Source: Actinomycetota bacterium
Lineage (GTDB): Bacteria > Actinomycetota > Acidimicrobiia > Acidimicrobiales > Ilumatobacteraceae
Reading direction: 5' to 3'
Length of the DNA stretch: 64,000 nucleotides
Assembly (NCBI GenBank): GCA_009704985.1
Contig: WLDE01000001.1
Span: forward strand, 1-64,000
Made by a program: the position numbers and the translations under genes. The notes beneath the pieces are model-generated. The model worked only from the letters and a program-made list of their open reading frames with translations. It ran no database searches and was not told the origin of the DNA. Shown piece after piece: positions 49,952 through 58,812 of this stretch (the stretch's first letter is position 1; the number at the start of each line of letters is the position of its first letter).

Positions 49952-50439
49952 GATGCGGTCGAGCCGATCTGGAAGAACACCAGCCGGAACTTGCCGACCT
50001 GCAGTTCGTCGCCCTGTCGGAGCTCGACCTCGTCGACGCGCTGGTGGTTGACGTACGTGCCGTTGAGCGAACCGGCGTCGCGCACCACGTAGCGGTCGCC
50101 GCTGCGATGGATGTCGGCGTGCCGGCGCGACACCGTGATGTCGTCGAGGATGATCTCGCTGTCGGGGTGGCGGCCGAGACGCGTGAGCGGCCCACGAAGT
50201 GCGAAGGTGGCGCCCGCCTGCGAACCGCTGCGCACCACCAGTGCCGCATCGCCGGACGGGAGCTGATCGAGCTGGACGACGACGTCGTCGGCGGCGCCCG
50301 GGGCGTCCTGCAGCGGGTCGACCTTGGCGAGGGTGATCGTCTGGTCGGCGGGGCGGTCGAGCAGTGCGCCGCACGACGAGCAGAACACGGCGTCGCTGGT
50401 GTTGCGGTGGCCGCACTGGTTGCAGAACACGTACGCCAT
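49948..50439 (-). CDS. zinc-ribbon + FHA domain protein (GarA-like)
   Basis: MAYVFCNQCGHRNTSDAVFCSSCGALLD; FHA: TRLGRHPDSEIILDDITVSRRHADIHRSGDRYVVRDAGSLNGTYVN. Confidence 0.92.
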   Translation of the reverse strand: MAYVFCNQCGHRNTSDAVFCSSCGALLDRPADQTITLAKVDPLQDAPGAADDVVVQLDQLPSGDAALVVRSGSQAGATFALRGPLTRLGRHPDSEIILDDITVSRRHADIHRSGDRYVVRDAGSLNGTYVNHQRVDEVELRQGDELQVGKFRLVFFQIGSTAS

Positions 50440-50489
50440 GAGGAACGCGATGCTAGTCGGGCTCGTCGGTCGGTCCGGCGCCCCGGCCG

Positions 50490-50879
50490 TCAGCCCTCGA
50501 CGAGCGCCCGGTAGCCGGCCGCGTCGAGGAGCCCCTCGAGCTGGGCCGGGTCGCTGAGCTCGATCTCGCAGATCCAGCCCTCGCCGTACGGATCGCTGTT
50601 CACCGTCTCCGGTCGGTCGGCGAGCGCGTCGTTGACGGCCACGATCGTGCCGCTCACGGGGGCGTAGATGTCGCTGACCGACTTGGTGCTCTCGACCTCG
50701 CTCATCGTGTCGCCGGCACGCACGGTGGCACCGATGGACGGCACCTGCACGTACACCACGTCACCCAACGCGTCCTGGGCGTAGTCGGTGATGCCCATCC
50801 GGACGGTGTTCCCGCGGACGGCGATCCACTCGTGATCGCTCGAGTACCTGACGTCGTCGGGAATGGCGGAGCCGGACAT
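50490..50879 (-). CDS. gcvH: glycine cleavage system H protein
   Basis: YSSDHEWIAVRGNTVRMGITDYAQDALGDVVYVQVPSIG...MSEVESTKSVSDIYAPVSGTIVAVND. Confidence 0.96.
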   Translation of the reverse strand: MSGSAIPDDVRYSSDHEWIAVRGNTVRMGITDYAQDALGDVVYVQVPSIGATVRAGDTMSEVESTKSVSDIYAPVSGTIVAVNDALADRPETVNSDPYGEGWICEIELSDPAQLEGLLDAAGYRALVEG

Positions 50880-50956
50880 GGACCGCGAATCTATCGCGGC
50901 CGGTCACCGTCGCCGATGCCGCGCGGGCCCCGGGCGCTGCGACGGTCACCGTCGCG

Positions 50957-53440
50957 TCAACGCACGAGCTGACGGATCCGCCGCGCGTACTCCTGGGCGA
51001 GCTGGCGCGCGTCGCTGTCGGTGCCGGCCTCGGCCCACACGTGGGTGACCGGGTCCTCCGGGTCGGGGAGCGCCAACATCCAGCCGTTGGCGTGGTTGAT
51101 CTTCACCCCGTCGACGAGCTCGACGTTGCGCGAGCCCATCTCCATCAGCGAGCGCATCACCATGCCCTTCTGCTCCCACGGTGTCACCACGGTCTCGTGC
51201 ACCAGGTGCACCTTGGGCAGCCCGTCGACCACGGTGCTCAGTGTGCGGTTCGAACGAGCCAGGAGGTCGAGCATCTTGAGCAGGGCCGCCGCCCCGTCGA
51301 AGGCCGGCAGGAAGCCCGGCAGGATGTAGCCACCGTTGCCGTCGGCGGCGAACCCGACGCCCGGGTCGTTCGCCGCCGCCATCAGCGCCGGCGCGGACAG
51401 CTTGGTGGGCACCACCTGCACCCCGTGGGCGCGGGCGATGTCGCCGGCGCATCGCGTGGCGTTGACCGGCAGCGCGATCGTGTCGCCGAGCAGGTGGTCG
51501 GCGACGAGCTCCACGAACGCGAGCATCGCCTCGGTGTCGTCGAGCACGCGGCCGACGTCGTCCACCAGGCGCAGCCGCTCGCCGTCGGCGTCGATCACCG
51601 CACCGAGGTGGGCGCCGGAGGCACGGACCAGCCCGGCCACGCGTGCGAGCGCCTGCTCGGCGTCGAAGCCCACCCGCCCGGCGGTCGACACGTACGGATT
51701 CACGGCGAGCACGTCGGCGCCGAGCTTGCCGAGCAGCGTGGGCATCACGGTGCTCGCCGCTCCGTAGGAGTAGTCGACGACGAGCTTGAACCGGTGTGCC
51801 CGGATGCTGGCCGGCTCCACCGTCGCCTCCAGGGCCACGGTGTACTCCTCGAGCGCGCGCGGCGGGAACTGGATGTCGCCGACCTCCTCGGCGAGCGCCC
51901 GACGGGTGTCCTCGCGCTGGAACAGCCGCTCGATCTTGCGCTGCGACTCCTCGGTGATGTCGGAACCTGCACCATCGAAGAAGCGCACCACCACCCGGTC
52001 GGGGTCGTCGTGGTCGAGGCGCACCGTGAGTCCGCCCGTCGCGCGTGGTGATCGCACCAGGAACCGGGTGACGGGCACGCTCGCGACCTCGAGGTCGAGC
52101 ACGTCGATGCCGGCCGCATTGAGGCCCGCCATCATCGCCCGCTTCAACATGCGCGCCGCCCGGCTGGAGTCGCGCGACGTCACGACCGTGGTGCCCTTCC
52201 GCAACGCGGTGCCGTACGCCATCGCGACCCGCACGGCGAACTCGGGGGTGACGTCGACGTTCGCGAGGCCCTTCACACCGTCGCGGCCGAACAGGCTGCG
52301 CGCTCCCTTGCTCTCCCAGACGATGCTCGAGTTGACGACCGCGCCGTCCTCGATCGTCTTGAACGGGAACACCTTGACGTCCGAGGACACGACGGCCTCG
52401 TTGCCGACGAACACCTCGTCGCCGATCACGACGCCCTCGTCGAGCCGGACGTTGCTGCGGATGCTGGAACTGCGCCCGATCACGGCGCCGCGCATCCGGC
52501 TGCCGTGCCCCACGTAGACGTTGTCGTGCAGCACGGACCGCTCGATCTGCACGTCCGAGAGCAGACGCACGTTCGAGCCGAGCACCGTGTACTCCCCCAC
52601 CCGGCCGCCGGCCTCGATCTTGCAGCCGGGTCCGATGACGCACGGACCGATCACCTGCGCGTCGGGGCTGATCTCCGCGCCCTCGCCGAGCCAGACCGCG
52701 TCGTTCACGAGGAAGCCGGGAACGCTGGCGCGCACCTTGCCGTCGAGCACGTCCCTGTGGGCGGACAGGTACGCCTCCAGCGTGCCGACGTCCTCCCAGT
52801 AGCCCTCGACCACGGCACCGAAGAGCGGCGTGCCGGCGGCGAGCAGCGCCGGGAACACCTCCCCGGAGAAGTCGACGCTGCGACCCTCGGGGATGTGGTC
52901 GAAGATCTCCGGTTCGAGCACGTAGATGCCGGTGTTGATGGTGTCGCTGAAGACCTGGCCCCACGTGGGCTTCTCGAGGAAGCGCTCGATCGAGCCGTCC
53001 TCCCGGGTGATGACGATGCCGAACTCGAGCGGGTTCTCGACCGGCGTGAGGCCGATCGTGGCGACGGAGCCGCGGTCGCGGTGGAACTCCAGCAGCTTCG
53101 TGAGGTCGATGTCGGTGAGCACGTCGCCGGAGATGACGAGGAACGTGTCGTCGAGGAAGGCGCGGGCGTTGCCGACGCTCCCGGCCGTCCCGAGCGGCAC
53201 GGGCTCGTCGGCATATCGGATGGAGACGCCGAACTCGCTGCCGTCGCCGAAGTAGGTCTTGATGTGGTTCGCGAGGAAGGCGACGGTGACCACGATCTCG
53301 TCGAAGCCGTGCTCCTTCAGGAGCGTGATGATGTGCTCCATCATCGGCCGGTTCGCGACGGGCAACATCGGCTTCGGCGCGTTCGACGTGAGCGGCCGCA
53401 ACCGCGTGCCCTCGCCACCGGCCATGATCACGGCCTTCAC
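50957..53440 (-). CDS. fused nucleotidyltransferase (mannose-1-P guanylyltransferase-like) / beta-helix / phosphohexomutase-like protein
   Basis: VKAVIMAGGEGTRLRPLTSNAPKPMLPVANRPMMEHI; hexapeptide repeats; C-terminal phosphohexomutase fold with altered motifs. Confidence 0.88.
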   Translation of the reverse strand: MKAVIMAGGEGTRLRPLTSNAPKPMLPVANRPMMEHIITLLKEHGFDEIVVTVAFLANHIKTYFGDGSEFGVSIRYADEPVPLGTAGSVGNARAFLDDTFLVISGDVLTDIDLTKLLEFHRDRGSVATIGLTPVENPLEFGIVITREDGSIERFLEKPTWGQVFSDTINTGIYVLEPEIFDHIPEGRSVDFSGEVFPALLAAGTPLFGAVVEGYWEDVGTLEAYLSAHRDVLDGKVRASVPGFLVNDAVWLGEGAEISPDAQVIGPCVIGPGCKIEAGGRVGEYTVLGSNVRLLSDVQIERSVLHDNVYVGHGSRMRGAVIGRSSSIRSNVRLDEGVVIGDEVFVGNEAVVSSDVKVFPFKTIEDGAVVNSSIVWESKGARSLFGRDGVKGLANVDVTPEFAVRVAMAYGTALRKGTTVVTSRDSSRAARMLKRAMMAGLNAAGIDVLDLEVASVPVTRFLVRSPRATGGLTVRLDHDDPDRVVVRFFDGAGSDITEESQRKIERLFQREDTRRALAEEVGDIQFPPRALEEYTVALEATVEPASIRAHRFKLVVDYSYGAASTVMPTLLGKLGADVLAVNPYVSTAGRVGFDAEQALARVAGLVRASGAHLGAVIDADGERLRLVDDVGRVLDDTEAMLAFVELVADHLLGDTIALPVNATRCAGDIARAHGVQVVPTKLSAPALMAAANDPGVGFAADGNGGYILPGFLPAFDGAAALLKMLDLLARSNRTLSTVVDGLPKVHLVHETVVTPWEQKGMVMRSLMEMGSRNVELVDGVKINHANGWMLALPDPEDPVTHVWAEAGTDSDARQLAQEYARRIRQLVR

Positions 53441-54144
53441 GTCGCACCGCCTCCACCCGCCGACGTGCCGGATCCCGCCGTGCGGGCGGCGCGGTGGGCG
53501 CGACCCGCGGCGATGCCGTCGCGCACCTTGGGCACGTACTGCACCGCCGTCCAGTAGCTGATCGCCAGACCGGGCACGGCGAGGATCCACGAGGCGATCA
53601 GGAACCCCTGCTGCCCCCACGACCCGGAGTCGGGGTCGCCGAGCATGAAGCCGGGCACCGCGAACATCAGCAGGAAGGTGGCGAGCTTGCCGAGGTAGGT
53701 GACGTCGAAGCGCTCCATGCCGAACGCGAGGGTGGCGATCGCCATGGTGGCGCCGACCACCACCTCGCGCACCACGATGGCCCACATCACCCAGGCGGGC
53801 GGGATGCCGTACCAGAGGATGCTGCTGATCGCGACGATGAACAGCAGACGGTCCGCGGTGGGGTCGAAGATCTTGCCGAACTCGCTCACCTGGTGGAACC
53901 GGCGGGCGAGCCAACCGTCCACCCAGTCGGTGGCACCGAGTGCGCCGAGGAGCCACGCCGCGGCCACCTGGTCGTCGCGGCCGAACAGCAGCCAGACGAA
54001 GATCGGGATGCAGCAGAGCCGCAGGAACGTGAACGCGTTCGGGGCCGTCAGGATCCGGTGCGTCGACAGCTGCGTCGACAGCTGCGAGGTCGGGTCCGAG
54101 GTCGGGTCCGTCGCTGCAGCCTCGCTCACGATCGGAGCGTACAA
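53437..54144 (-). CDS. CDP-alcohol phosphatidyltransferase family protein (PgsA-like); start could be 54129
   Basis: LTAPNAFTFLRLCCIPIFVWLLF...ATDWVDGWLARRFHQVSEFGKIFDPTADRL (DGxxAR..G..D...D motif). Confidence 0.9.
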   Translation of the reverse strand: MYAPIVSEAAATDPTSDPTSQLSTQLSTHRILTAPNAFTFLRLCCIPIFVWLLFGRDDQVAAAWLLGALGATDWVDGWLARRFHQVSEFGKIFDPTADRLLFIVAISSILWYGIPPAWVMWAIVVREVVVGATMAIATLAFGMERFDVTYLGKLATFLLMFAVPGFMLGDPDSGSWGQQGFLIASWILAVPGLAISYWTAVQYVPKVRDGIAAGRAHRAARTAGSGTSAGGGGAT

Positions 54145-54182
54145 GCCCGTCGTGGAGGGCGGGAGGACCTACAGTCCCGATC

Positions 54183-54995
54183 ATGTCTCAGGGAGATCTC
54201 GCAGGTCAGGTGGCCTTCATCACGGGTGGCGGATCGGGGCTCGGCGCAGCGTTCGCCCGGCGTCTCGCCGCGGACGGCGCCACCGTCGTCGTCAACGACA
54301 TCAGCGCCGACGCCGCATCGGCCGTCGCGATCGAGATCGGCGGCGACACCGCGGTGTTCGACGTCGGTGACTCCGCCGCGTTCGACGCCGAGATCGACAA
54401 GGCGGTCGAGCGCCACGGCCGGCTCGACATCATGATCAACAACGCCGGGATCGCACCGCCGCCCGATCCCGAGCGGACCCAGCGAGCGATCGAGAACCAG
54501 GTGAAGCGGATGGAGGGTCGCCTCGACGAGCTCGTGCCGCCGAACTCGACGGTCGACCTGAGCGACGCCGACTGGGACCGGATGATCCGCATCCACCTCT
54601 ACGGCACCTTCTACGGCACCCGGGCCGCACTGCGGCACATGACGCCGGCCCGCTCGGGGTCGATCGTGAACATCTCCTCGGTGCTCGGCCTGCGCCCGAT
54701 GGCCGGTGCGCTGCACTACGCCACGGCGAAGGCCGGGATCATCGCGCTCACCAAGTCCGTGGGCCAGGAGGTCGCACCGTTCGGTGTCCGGGTGAACGCC
54801 GTGTGCCCGGGTTGGGTCGACACGCCGCTGCTCGCACCGATGGATCCGATGATGATGGCGGGCATCGTGATGCAGATCCCCCGTGGGCGGATGGCGACGG
54901 CGGGCGAGCTCGCCGAACTCGTGCGGTTCCTCGCGGGCCCGGACAGTAGCTACTGCAACGGCGACGTGTTCGCCGCCTCTGGAGGATTCGTCTGA
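54183..54995 (+). CDS. SDR family oxidoreductase
   Basis: VAFITGGGSGLGAAFARRLAADGATVVVNDI...NNAGIAPPP...YATAKAGIIALTK. Confidence 0.93.
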   Translation: MSQGDLAGQVAFITGGGSGLGAAFARRLAADGATVVVNDISADAASAVAIEIGGDTAVFDVGDSAAFDAEIDKAVERHGRLDIMINNAGIAPPPDPERTQRAIENQVKRMEGRLDELVPPNSTVDLSDADWDRMIRIHLYGTFYGTRAALRHMTPARSGSIVNISSVLGLRPMAGALHYATAKAGIIALTKSVGQEVAPFGVRVNAVCPGWVDTPLLAPMDPMMMAGIVMQIPRGRMATAGELAELVRFLAGPDSSYCNGDVFAASGGFV

Positions 54996-55393
54996 TGGCC
55001 ACCGTGTTCACACGCATCATCGAGGGCGAGCTGCCCGGCACCTTCGTGCACCGCGATGAACGGTGCGCGGTGTTCATGTCGATCAACCCGCTGGCCACCG
55101 GGCACTGCCTCGTCGTGCCCCGTCGCGAGGTCGAGCACTGGGTCGACCTCACGACCGACGAGGCGAACCATCTCTTCACCGTCGCCCACCAGATCGCGCA
55201 GGCGCAGCGCGCGGCCTTCCCGTGCGACAAGGTGGGCATGATCATCGCCGGGTACGAGGTGCCGCACACGCACATCCACCTCATCCCGACGACGAGCATG
55301 CGCCAGCTCGACTTCGCGAACGCCGCAGCATCGGTCGCACGCGACGAGCTCGAGGCCGCCGCGGCGCGCATCCGCGACCAGATCGCCGCCTGA
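54995..55393 (+). CDS. HIT family protein
   Basis: FTRIIEGELPGTFVHRDERCAVFMSINPLATGHCLVVPRREVEHW...VPHTHIHLIPT. Confidence 0.93.
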   Translation: MATVFTRIIEGELPGTFVHRDERCAVFMSINPLATGHCLVVPRREVEHWVDLTTDEANHLFTVAHQIAQAQRAAFPCDKVGMIIAGYEVPHTHIHLIPTTSMRQLDFANAAASVARDELEAAAARIRDQIAA

Positions 55394-55542
55394 CGCCGGT
55401 CCGGCACCTCGTCGACGCCCCCCCCGATCAGGGGTTGTCGGCGACCGCTCTCTCCCCCACCCTCCCCGACCGAACCCGGACGGGTCCGCCGCCGGCCGCG
55501 GGGTCGCGAGGACGCGCGGGCGCGAGGACGCACCGGTCGACG

Positions 55543-56256
55543 TCACTCGGCCAGTTCGACATCGTCGAGGTCGATCACCTCGATGAGCTCGGCGCCCTTG
55601 TTCCGGACGTTGTTCACCGCGGTGGACACGGGGTGCATCTCGAGCAGCTCGTCGGGTGCCGGGACGAGCAGTGCCGTGAGACCGTCGAGGTCGTGGTTGT
55701 CGGGATCGAGCCAGGCGTGCCACACCGGCGGCGGGAGCAGCACCGGCATCCGGTCGTGCACCGGGGCCATGGTGGCGTTCGCAGCGCAGGTGATGATCGT
55801 GCAGCTGTGCAGCCACGGCGCGTCGGCGCCGGCCTCCTTGTCGCGCCAGGCCGTCCACAGGCCGGCGACGGCGAGCGGCTCGCCGTCTCGGCGGTGGATG
55901 AAGTACGGCTGCTTGGTGCGCTGACCGGGGACGACCTTCCACTCGTAGAAGCCGTCCATCGGGACGATCACCCGCTTCGAGCGCAGCAGCGGCTTGAACG
56001 CCGGCTTCTCGGCCACGGTCTCGGCTCGGGCGTTGATCATCTTCGAGCCGATCTTCACGTCCTTCGCCCAGCTGGGAACGAGGCCCCAGTGGAACGAGCG
56101 CACCACGGGCTGCGCCGCAGCGTCGGCCACGACCGCGTAGACGTCGTTCGTGGGGGCGACGTTGTGGTTGGCCGGGAGCGGCTCGGTGTCGAAGGTCGCA
56201 CCGAAGTAGCTCGCGATCCGGTCGGGGGTGGTGCTGGAGACGAAGCGGCCGCACAT
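55543..56256 (-). CDS. SOS response-associated peptidase (YedK/HMCES family)
   Basis: MCGRFVSSTTPDRIASYFGA...NHNVAPTNDVYAV...INARAETVAEKPAFKPLLRSKRVIVPMDGFYEW. Confidence 0.95.
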   Translation of the reverse strand: MCGRFVSSTTPDRIASYFGATFDTEPLPANHNVAPTNDVYAVVADAAAQPVVRSFHWGLVPSWAKDVKIGSKMINARAETVAEKPAFKPLLRSKRVIVPMDGFYEWKVVPGQRTKQPYFIHRRDGEPLAVAGLWTAWRDKEAGADAPWLHSCTIITCAANATMAPVHDRMPVLLPPPVWHAWLDPDNHDLDGLTALLVPAPDELLEMHPVSTAVNNVRNKGAELIEVIDLDDVELAE

Positions 56257-56312
56257 GGCACCTCCCACCGTAGCGACCGTCGTGCGGCGGCCGTGGCGGA
56301 AGGTGCCCGTGC

Positions 56313-56394
56313 GGGCGGCCGGATCAGGGCGGCCGGATCAGGGCGGCCGGTCGGAGCAGCCGGTCAGGGCGAGCAGTTCAGGGCGAGCAGTTCA
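56313..56394 (+). repeat. 14-bp imperfect tandem repeats (GGGCGGCCGGATCA x2-3; GGGCGAGCAGTTCA x2)
   Basis: Counted in sequence; last copy contains the stop codon of the minus-strand PA14 gene. Confidence 0.85.
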
Positions 56395-58812
56395 GGTCGA
56401 CCAGGTCAGCGTGGCTCGGGCCTGGCCGCCGTTCTCGTAGTACTCCATCCGGATGGTGTGCGATCCCGCCGGCAGGGTGCGCGTGACCGAGCGGGTCGAG
56501 TAGGCGTGGTCGTCCCACCAGTCGAGGACGAGCACGCCGTCGATGTAGAGGCGAGCGCCGTCGTCGGATCCCACCGTGAAGGTGTAGGTGCCGGCGGCGA
56601 ACGTCTGGATTCGGGTCCAGCGTGCGGAGAAGGCGTTGGAGGGCAGGCCACCGCCGGGTCCTCCACTCCCCCAGTTGAAGTTGATGCTCGCGTCGTTGCG
56701 ACACATCACCGGGCTGCCGGAGAGGTTCATGTTGTTGAAGTACTCGCCGCGCCAACCGGTGATCGACGGGCACGTGCCAGGTGTCGTGGTGGTCGTCGGC
56801 GGCATGGTGGTCGTCGTCGTGGTGGTCGACGTCGTCGAGGTGCTGCTCGGCGGTGTCGTCGTCGTGGTGGTCGTCGTGGTGGTCGTCGTGGTGGTCGTCG
56901 TGGTGGTCGTCGGCGTCGTCGTCGTCGGCGTCGTCGTCGTGGTCGTCGTGGTGGTCGTCGGCGGCACGGTCGTCGGGGGCGGCAGCTGATCCGGGTCGAC
57001 CGTCCACGAGTTCACGGCGTACGCGTTGTTCGCGCGCACCTCGACGATCGCACGCGAGGTGCTCTGACGGCCGGACGGTCCCGTCACTCGGGCCACCAGA
57101 CCGACACGCAGTTGCGTGGGTTGCGCCTCGACGCCGAGGAACCAGTTCTGCGCCGGGTTGGTCGGCAACTGGGCGGCGTCGAGCTCGACCGACGAGGCGA
57201 CCACGCCGCTCTTCATGACGAACCGGTAGGCGCGCTGGTTGCCACCGCTGTTCGGCGTGCGGAGCACGAAGGCGGCGTTGGGCGTGAACACGTAGCCCTC
57301 GGCCTCGAACTGGCTCTGGGCCTGGCTCGCCGTCGCAGTGAAGTCGACGAGGACCGCAGGATCGGTGCTCGCGAGGGTGGAGCCCGTGTAGCGCAACGCG
57401 GTCGGGGTGGGCACCGTGGGCAGCAGCACCTGGTGGACACCGACGTCGACCGCGTTCGCCGAGTTGGTCGTGTCCGGGAGGAACGGTGTCGCGCACACGC
57501 CGGGCGACGACTGCACGCACGGGTACTCGCCCTGCTGCACGATGTCGCTCGGCACCTGCAGGTCGGCGCGCGCCACGCCCAGGTTCACCGTCCGGATCGA
57601 GACACCCTCGCTCCCCCGCGTGGCCGGCGTGGAGACCCGGCGGTTGATCATCACCGACGACCGCTGCACGACGAGCCGCGCCGGGCCGTCCAGGAGGATC
57701 GTGGCGCCCTTGCCCGTGATCGAGTGGTTGGTGAGCGCGTTCGCGCTGAGCGCCAGGTCGGAGTCGACGGCGCACCCCGCCACACGACCCTCGCCGAGCA
57801 CCACGCGGGCGCCGTCGGTGATCGTCAGGGTGTTCAGGAAGTGGTAGATGCCCGAGGCGAAGAAGTGCTGGCGACCACCGGCGCCGCTCACCACGAGCGG
57901 GTTCTCGTATCGGCCCGGGTAGTACATCCGGCAGGTCGGGGTGAGGTCGACGTACTTTCCGTCGCGGTCGTACACCGGCACCTGCGGCAACCGCGGGTAC
58001 TGCCACTGCGCGACCGGGTCGGTGGGGTTCGGATCGTCGCCGGCCCGGGTCCACCACGGCACCGGAGCGGCGAGCGAGCAGGCCTGGTGGACGTGGGTGA
58101 ACATCTCCCCGGAGCTCTCGATCTGCGAGAACGCGACCGGGTAGCCGTCCGGCCCGACCGCGGCGGCGTCGCAGTCGACGTCGGGGGCGGCTCCGAAGCG
58201 GTACCGGGCGAGCGGCGGCGGCACGGGCGCGCCGGGCGCGCCGGGGGCGAGGTCGACGGAGTTGGAGTACTCGATCACGAAGGGGTTCGACGAGGTGCCG
58301 GCCACGAGCACGTCCGAGGTGCGGATGGTGAGGTTGCCACCGTTGAGGAACACGTCACCGTCGACGTCCTTCAGGAACTGACCCGACGGTGCGCCGTTGA
58401 ACCCGACGAGACCGCCCCGGGCGGGATCGGAGTGGGTGGTGATCACCCCGTAGCGCTGGCGGCCCGTGTCGAAGTACGCGAGCGGTGTGCAGGTGACGGC
58501 CGCGGTGAAGCCGTTCAGGTCGAACGTGCCGGCCGGGTACTCACTCTGCGAGATGCACCCGGACGGACCCTTGGACACCTGCATCATGATCGCGAGACGC
58601 ATCGCCGACTTGGCCGACTCGACGCCACGTGTGCGCTCCTCGAGCGGCGGACGGGCGCGCAGCACCGTCGAGGTGAACGTGAGCAGGCCGCCGACGACCA
58701 GCCCGCCGACGATCACGAGCACCATCACGATCGTGAGCAGCGACCCACGGTCACGCTCGGCCGCGGCGGCCTCGTTCGTGCCGGCGGTGGTGGGGCGGAT
58801 CCGGTCGCGCAT
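56392..58812 (-). CDS. PilX-like pilus-associated protein with poly-Thr linker and C-terminal PA14 module
   Basis: N-terminal TM DRGSLLTIVMVLVIVGGLVVGGLL; PTTTT stalk; WRGEYFNNMNLSGSPVMCRNDASINFNW...FTVGSDDGARLYIDGVLVLDWWDDH = PA14. Confidence 0.85.
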   Translation of the reverse strand: MRDRIRPTTAGTNEAAAAERDRGSLLTIVMVLVIVGGLVVGGLLTFTSTVLRARPPLEERTRGVESAKSAMRLAIMMQVSKGPSGCISQSEYPAGTFDLNGFTAAVTCTPLAYFDTGRQRYGVITTHSDPARGGLVGFNGAPSGQFLKDVDGDVFLNGGNLTIRTSDVLVAGTSSNPFVIEYSNSVDLAPGAPGAPVPPPLARYRFGAAPDVDCDAAAVGPDGYPVAFSQIESSGEMFTHVHQACSLAAPVPWWTRAGDDPNPTDPVAQWQYPRLPQVPVYDRDGKYVDLTPTCRMYYPGRYENPLVVSGAGGRQHFFASGIYHFLNTLTITDGARVVLGEGRVAGCAVDSDLALSANALTNHSITGKGATILLDGPARLVVQRSSVMINRRVSTPATRGSEGVSIRTVNLGVARADLQVPSDIVQQGEYPCVQSSPGVCATPFLPDTTNSANAVDVGVHQVLLPTVPTPTALRYTGSTLASTDPAVLVDFTATASQAQSQFEAEGYVFTPNAAFVLRTPNSGGNQRAYRFVMKSGVVASSVELDAAQLPTNPAQNWFLGVEAQPTQLRVGLVARVTGPSGRQSTSRAIVEVRANNAYAVNSWTVDPDQLPPPTTVPPTTTTTTTTTTPTTTTPTTTTTTTTTTTTTTTTTTTPPSSTSTTSTTTTTTTMPPTTTTTPGTCPSITGWRGEYFNNMNLSGSPVMCRNDASINFNWGSGGPGGGLPSNAFSARWTRIQTFAAGTYTFTVGSDDGARLYIDGVLVLDWWDDHAYSTRSVTRTLPAGSHTIRMEYYENGGQARATLTWST
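56864..56911 (-). repeat. 12-bp coding tandem repeat GTGGTGGTCGTC x4 inside a ~200-bp Thr-codon array
   Basis: Exact copies counted in sequence. Confidence 0.92.
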
